A stretch of DNA of 64,000 nt from Serpentinicella sp031432315 (lineage in GTDB: Bacteria; Bacillota; Clostridia; Peptostreptococcales; Natronincolaceae): positions 100,317 through 164,316 of the forward strand of contig NZ_JAVKGO010000005.1 of NCBI RefSeq assembly GCF_031432315.1, read 5' to 3'. A program made the position numbers and the translations under genes. Shown here piece by piece: positions 52,625-61,294 of this stretch (position 1 is its first letter; each line of letters opens with the position of its first letter). The notes under the pieces are model-generated. The model was not told where the DNA came from. It ran no database searches and saw only the letters and a program-made list of their open reading frames with translations.

Positions 52625-53542
52625 ATGAATGACGTTAATAATCAATTTATACTATCAATGCTTATAATTATGTTAGGTTATATTTTAAAGCGCTGTAGTA
52701 TTCTTACTGAAAAAGATGGAAACAGCATTGCTAAAATAATTTTCAATATTACCCTACCATCTGTCGTAATTAGCACCTTTAGCCAAATTACTGTTCAATG
52801 GTCTTTAATTACTTTGTCTATTTCCCAGTTTGCATTTGGGCTTTTTTTAACTGTAATAGCTATATTTACCTTTCGGAAAGAAAAGCGTCATGTAAAAGGT
52901 ATGTTGACAATGACTTTACCGGGATATAATATTGGGCTCTTTTCATTCCCTTTCGTTGAAGCAATTTGGGGGCAATCCGGACTTACGTATATGGCAATGT
53001 TTGCTATAGGTAATTCATTTATAACCTTTGGTATGTGCTATATTTTAGCCAGTGTATATTCTTCTAGTGTAGATTCTGTAGATTATAAAAGTATTTCAAA
53101 ACGTCTTATAGGTTCAACTCCTTTGATGACCTATATCATTACTTTGTCCATTAATTTATTGGGGCTACAATTTCCTTCCACTATTATAGACATGGCTGAT
53201 ATATTTGCTAGGGCAAATATGCCTCTTTCATTGTTATTGCTAGGAATTTATTTGAGTTTCTCATTTGATACAACTTATTATAAAAACATAATCAAACTAT
53301 TATCTATGAGATACATTTTAGGCTTATTCTTTGGTATTTTACTGTTTTACATAGTACCCTTCGATCCTATTTTAAGCTATACTTTTCTAATTGCATTTAT
53401 TTTACCTATAGGTTTGGTTTGCCTTCCTTATTCTGTTCAATTTAATTATAATCAAAAATTTATTAGTACCTTGATTAATTTATCAATGATTATTAGCTTC
53501 TTTTTAATGTGGATTATATTTACAATAGCACAAGTTCTTTAG
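52625..53542 (+). CDS. AEC family transporter (auxin efflux carrier/malate permease type)
   Basis: A 305-residue protein of about ten membrane helices, with the AEC layout GYILKRCSILTEKDGNSIAKIIFNITLP split around an internal kink, GYNIGLFSFPFVEAIWG near 105, and NMPLSLLLLGIYL near 195 in the second half. Family members move dicarboxylates or similar anions. AGGGGGC precedes the ATG. It is divergent from natA-like and ends at a strong terminator. Confidence 0.87.
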   Translation: MNDVNNQFILSMLIIMLGYILKRCSILTEKDGNSIAKIIFNITLPSVVISTFSQITVQWSLITLSISQFAFGLFLTVIAIFTFRKEKRHVKGMLTMTLPGYNIGLFSFPFVEAIWGQSGLTYMAMFAIGNSFITFGMCYILASVYSSSVDSVDYKSISKRLIGSTPLMTYIITLSINLLGLQFPSTIIDMADIFARANMPLSLLLLGIYLSFSFDTTYYKNIIKLLSMRYILGLFFGILLFYIVPFDPILSYTFLIAFILPIGLVCLPYSVQFNYNQKFISTLINLSMIISFFLMWIIFTIAQVL

Positions 53543-53546
53543 ATGC

Positions 53547-53582
53547 AAAAAGCTATTCGAGAAAACTCGAATAGCTTTTTAC
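53547..53582. terminator. Terminator between the AEC and TRAP genes
   Basis: AAAAAGCTATTCGAG and CTCGAATAGCTTTTT form a perfect 15-bp stem with a 4-base loop. It suits both convergent genes. Confidence 0.9.
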
Positions 53583-53613
53583 TAATGTTTATTTAATACG
53601 AATTAATTTGCTG

Positions 53614-55572
53614 TTACACTTTAACTTCGATCGTATTTGTTTTATGTCTTCTATATTGTAATAGTACTGGTACTGCAAGAATAACTAAACCTATAGTATC
53701 TACTACTATATTTGGATGTATTAGCATTAGTGCTGACACTATAAATAAAATTCTTTCGTGTAATTTAGTGTGAGTGAACATATAACCTTGAACCCCACTA
53801 GCAAAAGCAATAATTCCTAAACATGCTGTGGCAATTGTTACAATTGCACCACCTATTGTAACATCTATCAATAGTAACGAAGGGTTCATAGCAAAAATAA
53901 ATGGTACAATAAACCCTGCTGAGCCTAGTTTAAGTGCATTTATTCCTGTTTTAAATGATTCTCCACCAGCAATTCCTGCTCCTGCATATGCAGCTAATGC
54001 AACTGGAGGTGTAACGTCTGCTATAACACCAAAATATAGAATAAATAAATGTGCAGCAATTAAAGGTACGTCTAATTGAACAAGCGCCGGTGCTGCCATT
54101 GTCGCTAAAATAATATATTTTGCTGTAGTTGGTAATCCCATCCCTAAAATAATGGATGCGATCATGGTTAATATTAGAGTTGGTAAAAGCATACCGCCAG
54201 CTAAACTAACGATCATATTAGCAAATGTAAGCCCAAGACCTGTTAAACTTACAATTCCAACTATAATCCCAGCACATGCACATGCAGCAGCAACACTAAC
54301 GGCTTTTTTAGCTCCATCTTCTAAAGCAAACAGTATATCTTTAAATTTAATTCTAGTATGTTTTCTTAGCATTGAGACAACTAATGCTATTATTATACTA
54401 TTTAGTGCAGCTCTTAATGGCGAACGAATAATTAAAAATAGTACAACTGCTACTAAAGGGAGTATAAGATGAAAACCATTTTTCATTGTGCCTTTAAAAT
54501 CTGGGAGTTCTTCTTTTTTCATCCCAACCAAACCTTGTTTAGATGCTTGTAGATGCACCATCACTGTAACACCTAAATAGTATAGTAGTGCAGGTACAAT
54601 AGCACTAACTACAATTGTCAGATAGGATATACCTGTCATTTCTGACATTATAAACGCAGCGGCACCCATTACGGGTGGTAAAATTTGTCCACCTGTAGAA
54701 GCTGCAGCTTCTACAGCACCAGAGAAATTAGGTTTATATCCCACTTTTTTCATCAATGGAATTGTAAATGCTCCAGTTGTTACTGTATTTGCTATAGAGC
54801 TTCCAGAAATTGACCCCATAAATCCACTGGCAAGTACAGCAGCCTTTGCTGGTCCACCCTTTTTATGTCCTGCTAGAGAGAAAGATATATCTATAAAAAA
54901 CTGTCCAACACCTGTGATTTCAAGAAATGAACCAAATAATATAAACATAAATACAAAACTTGATGAAACAGCAAGGGGTGTTCCAAAGATACCTTCTAAA
55001 GTAATGTATAACTGATTTACCAGTCTACTAATATTGTATCCTCTATGCCCTAATGCCCCTGGTAAATAAGGTCCAATAAATGCATATACAATAAATACCG
55101 TTGCAATGATAGGTAACTCAGGTCCAATACTTCGTCTTGTAACTTCTAAAACAAGTAAAATTGCAATTACGCCAAATACGATATCTATTGTTGTTGGAAT
55201 CCCATTACGCCTTACTATATTATCAAAGTTTAAAATAATATATGAAGTAACTACAAGTCCTAATCCACAGAATAGCCAATCATAAAAAGGTACTTTTCTC
55301 TTACTAGCCTTTTTACTAATCGGATATAGTAAAAATCCTAATACAAAAACAAATAATAAATGCGTAGAGCGTTGTTTTAATGCTAGTAAATTTCCAAATC
55401 CAGCTGTATATAAATGAAATAAGGACATTGTGATCGCAATAAGCGTAATTAATTTTGCCATGTTTCCTTTAAATGATCTAATATTTGAGGAAGTGTCAAA
55501 TTCTGCTAACTTATCATCTACATCTATCTGATCTTTCACTTCATTTTGATCTTGTAATTCATTATTTTTCAA
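53614..55572 (-). CDS. TRAP transporter permease, fused small and large subunits (TAXI type)
   Basis: A 652-residue integral membrane protein, in which the DctQ-like and DctM-like parts are joined in one chain of about 16-18 helices. The DctM part has GSISGSSIANTVTTGAFTIPLMKK near 255, the family motif EAAASTGGQILPPVMGA near 287, and GMGLPTTAKYI near 478. It takes up a carboxylate or similar solute using a Na+ or H+ gradient with the TAXI binding protein. It overlaps the DUF1850 gene by 11 bp. Confidence 0.93.
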   Translation of the reverse strand: MKNNELQDQNEVKDQIDVDDKLAEFDTSSNIRSFKGNMAKLITLIAITMSLFHLYTAGFGNLLALKQRSTHLLFVFVLGFLLYPISKKASKRKVPFYDWLFCGLGLVVTSYIILNFDNIVRRNGIPTTIDIVFGVIAILLVLEVTRRSIGPELPIIATVFIVYAFIGPYLPGALGHRGYNISRLVNQLYITLEGIFGTPLAVSSSFVFMFILFGSFLEITGVGQFFIDISFSLAGHKKGGPAKAAVLASGFMGSISGSSIANTVTTGAFTIPLMKKVGYKPNFSGAVEAAASTGGQILPPVMGAAAFIMSEMTGISYLTIVVSAIVPALLYYLGVTVMVHLQASKQGLVGMKKEELPDFKGTMKNGFHLILPLVAVVLFLIIRSPLRAALNSIIIALVVSMLRKHTRIKFKDILFALEDGAKKAVSVAAACACAGIIVGIVSLTGLGLTFANMIVSLAGGMLLPTLILTMIASIILGMGLPTTAKYIILATMAAPALVQLDVPLIAAHLFILYFGVIADVTPPVALAAYAGAGIAGGESFKTGINALKLGSAGFIVPFIFAMNPSLLLIDVTIGGAIVTIATACLGIIAFASGVQGYMFTHTKLHERILFIVSALMLIHPNIVVDTIGLVILAVPVLLQYRRHKTNTIEVKV

Positions 55573-56125
55573 ACTCAGTCCTCCTTTGTTGTCTTATTTT
55601 CCATCTAGTCAGTTTTGACGGTTCTATAATCACTAATTCTCCGGCTTCTATATAATCTAAAAGATCAAACACTACTTCATCTTCAAATGATAATTTATGC
55701 TTTGCTATCTTTCCTATCCTTAGTGGAATTTCTTTTAAAACTATATTGATTCCTTTATTAATGTATCTTCCATCTATAAGTTCGAATGATTCATATTTTT
55801 CAGTTGGTAATCCTGCCCCAAAGGCCTCATATTCTGTTCTTGTCAAAGTAAAGGTGAAATCATCATTTAGCTCAAAAACGTCTCTTACATTTGACCTTGC
55901 CACAGAGTGTGTATAATCAATGTATATCTCACTTTTTGGTTCTAGCTTATAATTAATTAAAACTTGACCCTCAGCCGTTTTTACACTAATGCCATAATAA
56001 ATAGGCCCAAAAAAATATACAAGTAACATCAAAAATATAACTATAGTAGATACAATAGTTATTAAAGATAATGGGCATCTAAAATATCGATGCCCATTTT
56101 TGAATAATTTACTGGTTAACTTCAT
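55562..56125 (-). CDS. DUF1850 protein of a TAXI-TRAP operon
   Basis: A 187-residue protein with one N-terminal membrane helix (about residues 20-45) and an external beta-rich domain. Its YIDYTHSVARSNVRDVFEL near 72 and TRTEYEAFGAGLP near 95 are the DUF1850 signature. DUF1850 genes are found between TAXI binding-protein and TRAP permease genes and are probably accessory subunits. The start overlaps the binding-protein gene by 17 bp and lacks a good ribosome site; a hairpin lies within its first codons. Confidence 0.87.
   Translation of the reverse strand: MKLTSKLFKNGHRYFRCPLSLITIVSTIVIFLMLLVYFFGPIYYGISVKTAEGQVLINYKLEPKSEIYIDYTHSVARSNVRDVFELNDDFTFTLTRTEYEAFGAGLPTEKYESFELIDGRYINKGINIVLKEIPLRIGKIAKHKLSFEDEVVFDLLDYIEAGELVIIEPSKLTRWKIRQQRRTEFEK
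56070..56098 (-). promoter_or_regulatory. Intercistronic hairpin after the TAXI binding-protein stop
   Basis: AATGGGCATC and GATGCCCATT form a perfect 10-bp stem with a 9-base loop, 11 bases past the binding-protein stop and inside the DUF1850 coding start. In solute-binding-protein operons such hairpins often stabilise the upstream mRNA or lower downstream expression. On the minus strand it is not followed by a T run, so it is not a full terminator. Confidence 0.55.
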
Positions 56126-57065
56126 CGTAGTAGCGTTGTGCCCCTGGATGAATTTCTAATGAAACCCCATCTTTTGCACCTTCTAAAGTAATATCTCCGC
56201 CTCTACTATGAGCGTTTGCTAATGTATCTAGATTTTCAAAGAAAGCTTTAGTTGCATTATAAACTACTTCTTCACTTAAACCCGCTCTTACTGTTAACAT
56301 TGCCATAACTGCTACAGTTTCTACATCTTCATCCTGGTTCCTATAGGTTCCTGCTGGAATCGTTACTTGATCATAGAATGGAAATTGAGCTACTAGTGAC
56401 TGTGCCACTTCTTGAGATATTGAAATAATGTTGATATTGTGTGTTGTTGATAAATCAGTCACTGCTGCAGTAGGCGTACCAGCTGTTAAAAACGCAGCCT
56501 CTACATGACCATCTCTTAATTGATCTGCAGCTTCACCGAATGATAGATATTCTTGTGTGATATCTTCGTATGTTAAGCCATATGCCTCAAGTACTTGTCG
56601 TGCATTAGCTTCAGCTCCACTTCCAATATTCCCAACAGCAACTCTCTTACCTCTTAAATCCTCAACAGAATTAATATTTGCTGAAGCATTAGTTACTATT
56701 TGAACTGTTTCAGGATATAATGAAGCCACAGCTTTTAAATTTTCCATTGGTTCGTCGTTTTCAAACATTTCAACGCCATTAAAAGCGTAGTAAGAAATAT
56801 CATTTTGAATTAACGCGAAATCAGCGCTGCCGTTGTTTATTAGGTTAACATTTTCAGCTGAAGCACCTGTGGATTCAGTAGAAGCTGTTACTCCTTCAAC
56901 ATTATCATTAATAATAGTTTGTATTGCACCACCTAGAGGATAGTAAACGCCAGAAGTTCCACCTGTTGCAATTGATAAACGATCATCTGTGCTACATCCC
57001 ACTAAAAATACTGCTAAAACTAATATACTTATCATTAAAACTGATAAACTTTTAAATTTTTTCAC
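56109..57065 (-). CDS. TAXI family TRAP transporter solute-binding lipoprotein
   Basis: A 318-residue binding protein. The signal peptide ends in the lipobox VFLVGC (Cys24). The mature part has IATGGTSGVYYPLGGAIQTI, the TAXI family start, then STGASAENVNLINNGSADFALIQND, and RVAVGNIGSGAEANARQVLEAYGL. TAXI proteins bind glutamate, 2-oxoglutarate or related compounds. The start is GTG at 57065 after GGGGGAG. It leads the binding protein-DUF1850-permease operon. Confidence 0.94.
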   Translation of the reverse strand: MKKFKSLSVLMISILVLAVFLVGCSTDDRLSIATGGTSGVYYPLGGAIQTIINDNVEGVTASTESTGASAENVNLINNGSADFALIQNDISYYAFNGVEMFENDEPMENLKAVASLYPETVQIVTNASANINSVEDLRGKRVAVGNIGSGAEANARQVLEAYGLTYEDITQEYLSFGEAADQLRDGHVEAAFLTAGTPTAAVTDLSTTHNINIISISQEVAQSLVAQFPFYDQVTIPAGTYRNQDEDVETVAVMAMLTVRAGLSEEVVYNATKAFFENLDTLANAHSRGGDITLEGAKDGVSLEIHPGAQRYYDEVNQ

Positions 57066-57117
57066 TTTTTCTCCCCCTATAAGCTTTTTTATTTTGGTAA
57101 ATCTAACTAAAATTCTG

Positions 57118-57155
57118 TTATTTGAATTTATATGTACGTATTTTTTTCAAATAAC
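57118..57155. promoter_or_regulatory. Inverted repeat in the leader of the TAXI-TRAP operon
   Basis: GTTATTTGAA (57118-57127) and TTCAAATAAC (57146-57155) are perfect complements 18 bp apart, between the promoter and the GTG start. They could be an operator for an unseen regulator or form a leader hairpin. Confidence 0.45.
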
Positions 57156-57218
57156 AAATTATTTTATTGAGAATTTATTTTTTAATAATAATTAATACAA
57201 TTCCCAAATGCAAGATTT

Positions 57219-57247
57219 ATTATATCATATTTCATTTTTCATAACAA
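57219..57247 (-). promoter_or_regulatory. Sigma-A promoter of the TAXI-TRAP operon
   Basis: On the minus strand TTGTTA (57242-57247) is followed after 17 bp by a perfect TATAAT (57219-57224). The leader to the GTG start is about 145 bases. Confidence 0.72.
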
Positions 57248-57405
57248 TAGTCCATATTTATATTTTTTTTAAATAATTATGAAACTCTATATGTGTTGTA
57301 ACAAGTCAATCCTACTTATTCAATTGCTTTATGTGACTTCTTCAAAAATTTTCTCATTATGAAAAAAACTTTTTTTATTAATACATCTTTTAAGTAACCT
57401 TATTA

Positions 57406-58818
57406 TTAAAGTAAAAAGTCAAAAATGTATGAAAAGATACTTGATATTGCAATTATTACTCTTTTTATTAAACTTGATTTTTTTTCTATAACTGTGTCAC
57501 TTTCTGCATAATCATAGTTGTCATTTACTTTTAAACTCTTTCCTACAATGCTATCCATTTCTTTAAAAAGTTCCGTTGTAAACGCTTCGCTATCAATTAT
57601 CACCATACTTTCAGTACTCAAAAAACTACTTCTTGCATCAAGATTGAATGATCCAACAACACTAAGCCTATCATCTATAATATATGACTTGCCATGAATT
57701 GAACCCGGCCCATGATACTCATAAACTTTTGATGTTATATCAACAATATCTTTTCGTTTGTTTTTATATCCTCCCATTGCAAAATAATTAGGACTTGCTG
57801 CTATAGAATTTGTTATAACAATAACATCCTTTGAACTGATACTCTCTACGTCTATATATTTAAGCATATGGTTTGTTGGTATTACATAAGGACTTTGTAT
57901 GACAAATGTATTGGTTGCATATTCTAGTAGTTCACTAATAGTCAATAAAATGTTTGGTTTTTTATTAAACCGTGTAACAGGATTATAAACTAATGTCACC
58001 TTATTTGTTGGGATAGATTTCTTTAACCAGTCTAAATCAGACTTAAACATTTCAGGATACTTTTCTTCTGTCTCTAATAATTTTATCCTTAACCCATATC
58101 TTTTTTCGGTGGCTTTTTTTATTTGTCTATTCCTTAATTCTTTATGTTCTGAAGTAAATTCATGATTCCAAAGGTTATTGAAATATTGTTTCATATCTTC
58201 TACTACACTGTATCCCACATCAATTCTATCCGTATTTACGATAAGAACATCCCTGTCATGAACAAATTCTCCATTATAATCTTCAAGAAAATACTTGTCT
58301 CCAATATTTCTTCCACCAATCATTGCATACTGATTATCTACTATCATGTATTTATCATGCAATCGATTATTTAAGGTCCAAGGCTTTATAAAGCTTATTG
58401 GTTCATAAAACTTTAGATCTATATTTGGATGATCTAATAAAGCATATTTTGCAGACCTGTTTTTCCCTCTCATATTATGAAACATACCATCCACTAAAAA
58501 TCGAATCTGTACACCCCTATCTGCAGCCTCTAAAAGTTTTCCATAAAACACATCACTCATAATTCCTTTATGCAGCGTATAATATGCGATGTCTACTGAC
58601 TTTTCTGCATTCTCGATAAGGTTAATACGACCTATAGCAGAAGCATATCTATCTTCTAGTAAAACAACTCTATCTGGCCCCTCTTCTTCACTTAAATACT
58701 GCTGTACATCTGGTTTATCTGTATAATTACTATGAAAGGCAAATACAATAACACCAAATACAATCAAGTATATTGCATAAACAATTCCTATCTTTTTTAT
58801 AATGTTTTTAAATTTCAT
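57406..58818 (-). CDS. Phospholipase D/cardiolipin synthase-like protein
   Basis: A 470-residue membrane-anchored enzyme with an N-terminal helix (about 8-27), two HKD motifs and a C-terminal hydrophobic stretch. Motif 1 is LHDKYMIVDNQYAMIGGRN near 150 and motif 2 is IHGKSYIIDDRLSVVGSFN near 375; each gives His, Lys and Asp in HxKx4D spacing. Such enzymes join phosphatidylglycerols into cardiolipin or hydrolyse phospholipid or DNA. The N-terminal acidic loop EEEGPDRVVLLED is not typical. The start is at the ATG at 58818 after GAGGTAATC. Confidence 0.86.
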   Translation of the reverse strand: MKFKNIIKKIGIVYAIYLIVFGVIVFAFHSNYTDKPDVQQYLSEEEGPDRVVLLEDRYASAIGRINLIENAEKSVDIAYYTLHKGIMSDVFYGKLLEAADRGVQIRFLVDGMFHNMRGKNRSAKYALLDHPNIDLKFYEPISFIKPWTLNNRLHDKYMIVDNQYAMIGGRNIGDKYFLEDYNGEFVHDRDVLIVNTDRIDVGYSVVEDMKQYFNNLWNHEFTSEHKELRNRQIKKATEKRYGLRIKLLETEEKYPEMFKSDLDWLKKSIPTNKVTLVYNPVTRFNKKPNILLTISELLEYATNTFVIQSPYVIPTNHMLKYIDVESISSKDVIVITNSIAASPNYFAMGGYKNKRKDIVDITSKVYEYHGPGSIHGKSYIIDDRLSVVGSFNLDARSSFLSTESMVIIDSEAFTTELFKEMDSIVGKSLKVNDNYDYAESDTVIEKKSSLIKRVIIAISSIFSYIFDFLL

Positions 58819-59002
58819 ATTGATTACCTCATTCCAACGAATGCTTTAATTTAATATAGTATATGGTAAATTTTATTTCTAAATAAGGTTTTTATACCTT
58901 TGTTGTAAAAACTGTCCTAAGGGTAATTTGTTAGTTATTTATTGGTTATTTTAACTATATATATTTTAATTTTCTCATTTAATAGTTTATCAAAAACAAA
59001 TA

Positions 59003-59019
59003 ACGACTCATAGAGTCGT
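59003..59019 (-). terminator. Terminator of the small coiled-coil gene
   Basis: ACGACTC and GAGTCGT form a 7-bp stem with a short loop, followed on the minus strand by TATTTGTTTTT. Confidence 0.55.
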
Positions 59020-59051
59020 CTATTATATAAGGGTTTATAATCTATTAAGTA

Positions 59052-59306
59052 CTACCATTTATCTAATTCTTTTAGTCTTCTTTGTAATTCATCAATCTCT
59101 TCCTTAATTTTTCTTTTCTCTTCTTCTTTTTCTTCTTTATATTCCTGTGTATCTGCAATAGCCTCTAGTGTCTCACCAAAAACAGAAATCCAACCTCCAA
59201 TTAGAGCTGCTTTAGCAGGATCTTTTATTGATTTAGATGCAACTATGGAAAATACTGCAATAATTAAGGCAATACTTTTTCCATCTATCAAATGACCCTT
59301 TACCAT
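59052..59306 (-). CDS. Small membrane/coiled-coil protein, unknown function
   Basis: An 84-residue protein I do not recognise. The first part (about residues 8-26) is a hydrophobic helix (KSIALIIAVFSIVASKSI), followed by an Ala/Gly-rich segment, then a highly charged helix of Glu/Lys/Arg repeats (residues 50-84) likely to form a coiled coil. The ATG at 59306 is used, with GAGTGAGG upstream; three earlier codons are also open. It has its own terminator. Neighbours give no hint of its role. Confidence 0.7.
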   Translation of the reverse strand: MVKGHLIDGKSIALIIAVFSIVASKSIKDPAKAALIGGWISVFGETLEAIADTQEYKEEKEEEKRKIKEEIDELQRRLKELDKW

Positions 59307-59436
59307 AAACCTCACTCCTCTTTATATTTTATGTTAACAAATTTATTTGGTGTCATAAAATACGAAGTGGATAACCATACTTTAAATTAACCTTCCGTTA
59401 TTCATATTTCTTTGAACTAATATTTTATAACACAAA

Positions 59437-59492
59437 AACTCTCCTTAGAAAAACAGCCGTATTTTTTGGCTGTATAACTATGGAGAGTATTA
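59437..59492 (-). terminator. Terminator of the acc operon
   Basis: ACTCTCC...CTATAG-side and CTAAGGAGAGT-side arms enclose an inner ACAGCC/GGCTGT stem. A TTTTTGTG run follows on the minus strand, about 15 bp after the accA stop. Confidence 0.8.
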
Positions 59493-59504
59493 TTAGCTTG
59501 TATG

Positions 59505-60455
59505 TTATTTCCATATTCCTATGTTTCGAATTTTTTCATATCTTTTATCTATTAGTTCTTCATAACTTAACTTTCTTAATTCTTTCAATTCACTTATTAA
59601 GTACTGCTTAATATTGTCCGCAGTAAAATCTATACCTTTGTGAGCACCACCTAAAGATTCTTTTATAATATGATCTATTACATTTAATGATAATAATTCC
59701 TGTGCCGTTAGCTTCATAATATTAGCTGCTTTTTGTCCTAAATTTGCATCCTTCCACAATATGCTGGAAAGTCCTTCAGGTGATATTACTGAATATATAG
59801 AGTGCTCAAGCATAGCTACTCTATCTGCAACACCAAGGGCTAGGGCGCCTCCACTTCCCCCTTCTCCTATAACAATAGATATAATAGGCGTTTCTAACTG
59901 ACTCATTTCCATAAGATTTACGGCTATTGCTTCTCCCTGTCCCCTTTCTTCTGCTCCTAATCCTGGATAGGCACCTGGCGTATCAACAAATGTAATAATA
60001 GGTCTTTTAAATTTTTCAGCCTGTTTCATTAGTCTTAAAGCTTTTCTATAACCCTCTGGATGAGGCATGCCAAAGTTTCTTTCGATATTTTCTGTCGTGT
60101 TTTTTCCTTTTTGATGGCCGATTATAGTCACAGGTATTCCTTCAAATACACCTATTCCTGCAATAATTGCTTTATCATCTCCAAAAAAGCGATCACCATG
60201 TAACTCTGTAAAATCAGAAATTAATCGCTCAATATAGTCCATTGTAGTAGGCCTAGATTGAAGCCGTGCAAGCTTTACTTTTTGCCAAGAAGTTAAATTT
60301 TCATAAAGATCTACTCGCATCTTCTCAAGCTTTTTTGATAAAATATCTATTTCCTGCCCTAAGTCAACATTATTTTCTGCCGCAAAGTATTTTAATTCTT
60401 TTATTTTACTTTCCAATTCATGAATGGGTTTTTCAAATTCTAATATACTATGCAT
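59505..60455 (-). CDS. accA: Acetyl-CoA carboxylase carboxyltransferase, alpha subunit
   Basis: A 316-residue subunit that, with AccD, moves the carboxyl group from carboxybiotin to acetyl-CoA, giving malonyl-CoA. It has LTSWQKVKLARLQSRPTT (58-75), GDRFFGDDKAIIAGIG, FVDTPGAYPGLGAEERGQGEAIA near 176, and IGEGGSGGALALGVADRV near 215, the oxyanion-forming loops. The ATG at 60455 lies inside the accD end (8-bp overlap). It is the last gene of accB-accC-accD-accA. Confidence 0.95.
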   Translation of the reverse strand: MHSILEFEKPIHELESKIKELKYFAAENNVDLGQEIDILSKKLEKMRVDLYENLTSWQKVKLARLQSRPTTMDYIERLISDFTELHGDRFFGDDKAIIAGIGVFEGIPVTIIGHQKGKNTTENIERNFGMPHPEGYRKALRLMKQAEKFKRPIITFVDTPGAYPGLGAEERGQGEAIAVNLMEMSQLETPIISIVIGEGGSGGALALGVADRVAMLEHSIYSVISPEGLSSILWKDANLGQKAANIMKLTAQELLSLNVIDHIIKESLGGAHKGIDFTADNIKQYLISELKELRKLSYEELIDKRYEKIRNIGIWK

Positions 60456-61269
60456 TAGTTTCACCACCTAGTGCGTGGATTTTTAACATTCTATACAAAA
60501 AGTTTCTCATATCCTTTCGAGCTACAATCTTATCAATAAAGCCTTTTTCTTGTAATAACTCCGCCCTTTGAAATCCTTTAGGTAGTTTCTGTTTTATCGT
60601 TTGTTCAATTACTCGAGGACCAGCAAATCCAATTAATGCACCTGGTTCGGCCACTATAATATCACCTAACATTGCAAAACTTGCAGTTACACCCCCGGTG
60701 GTCGGATCTGTTAAAACGGAAATATAAAGCAAACCAGCTTTGGACAATCTAGATATTGCAGCTGATGTTTTAGCCATTTGCATAAGTGATAAGAGTCCTT
60801 CTTGCATTCTAGCTCCCCCAGATGCTGAAAATATTATAACAGGTACCTTTTCGTCTATTGCTTTTTCAATTGCCCTCGTTATCTTTTCTCCTACAACAGA
60901 TCCCATACTACCCATCATAAAGTTTGGTTCCATAACACATAAAATACAATTTTCACCTCTGATTTTGCCTTTTCCTGTAATTACAGCCTCATTTTCCTCT
61001 GAATTTTCAATAGCCTTTGTTATTTTTTCTTTATATTCAGGAAAATTTAAGGGGTTAGCTGTTTTTATATCTGTGTCAAACTCTACAAATGCGTTCTTAT
61101 CAATTAATTCATTGATTCTTTGTCTAGCACCAAGTCTTTTTTCTTTTTTGTATTTTCCAGTTTTCACTGTTGGTTTATATCTCTCAGTAGGTGTAAAAGT
61201 TATTTTGTAATCATCATCTGATAAATTTATGGTGGCATATTTCTTTTTACTAAAAATATCTTTTAGCAT
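60448..61269 (-). CDS. accD: Acetyl-CoA carboxylase carboxyltransferase, beta subunit lacking the zinc ribbon
   Basis: A 273-residue AccD. The crotonase-fold core is complete: LGARQRINELIDKNAFVE, NCILCVMEPNFMMGSMGSVVGEKI, FSASGGARMQEGLLSLMQMA near 150 and DPTTGGVTASFAMLGD near 187. The first 50 residues, however, hold none of the four Cys that form the zinc ribbon in E. coli-type AccD; a Thr/Lys-rich stretch (KITFTPTERYKPTVKTGKY) is in its place. The ATG at 61269 follows GGGGAGA. The missing ribbon suggests altered mRNA/DNA binding or CoA contact. Confidence 0.92.
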   Translation of the reverse strand: MLKDIFSKKKYATINLSDDDYKITFTPTERYKPTVKTGKYKKEKRLGARQRINELIDKNAFVEFDTDIKTANPLNFPEYKEKITKAIENSEENEAVITGKGKIRGENCILCVMEPNFMMGSMGSVVGEKITRAIEKAIDEKVPVIIFSASGGARMQEGLLSLMQMAKTSAAISRLSKAGLLYISVLTDPTTGGVTASFAMLGDIIVAEPGALIGFAGPRVIEQTIKQKLPKGFQRAELLQEKGFIDKIVARKDMRNFLYRMLKIHALGGETNA

Positions 61270-61294
61270 ATGTTATCTCCCCTTATCTCGAAGC

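Larger units (their letters stand above)
57066..57405. other. Leader and promoter region of the TAXI-TRAP operon
   Basis: This 340-bp gap lies between the TAXI gene and the phospholipase D-like gene, both on the minus strand. It contains a consensus promoter and a 10-bp inverted repeat, listed separately. The stretch from 57260 to 57405 is AT-rich with no clear terminator or gene. Confidence 0.6.

Noticed and set aside
54152..54472. Long antisense frames inside the TRAP permease gene (also 53828-54079)
   Set aside because: They are mirror images of a membrane protein, rich in Ile/Ala/Ser, without start signals.
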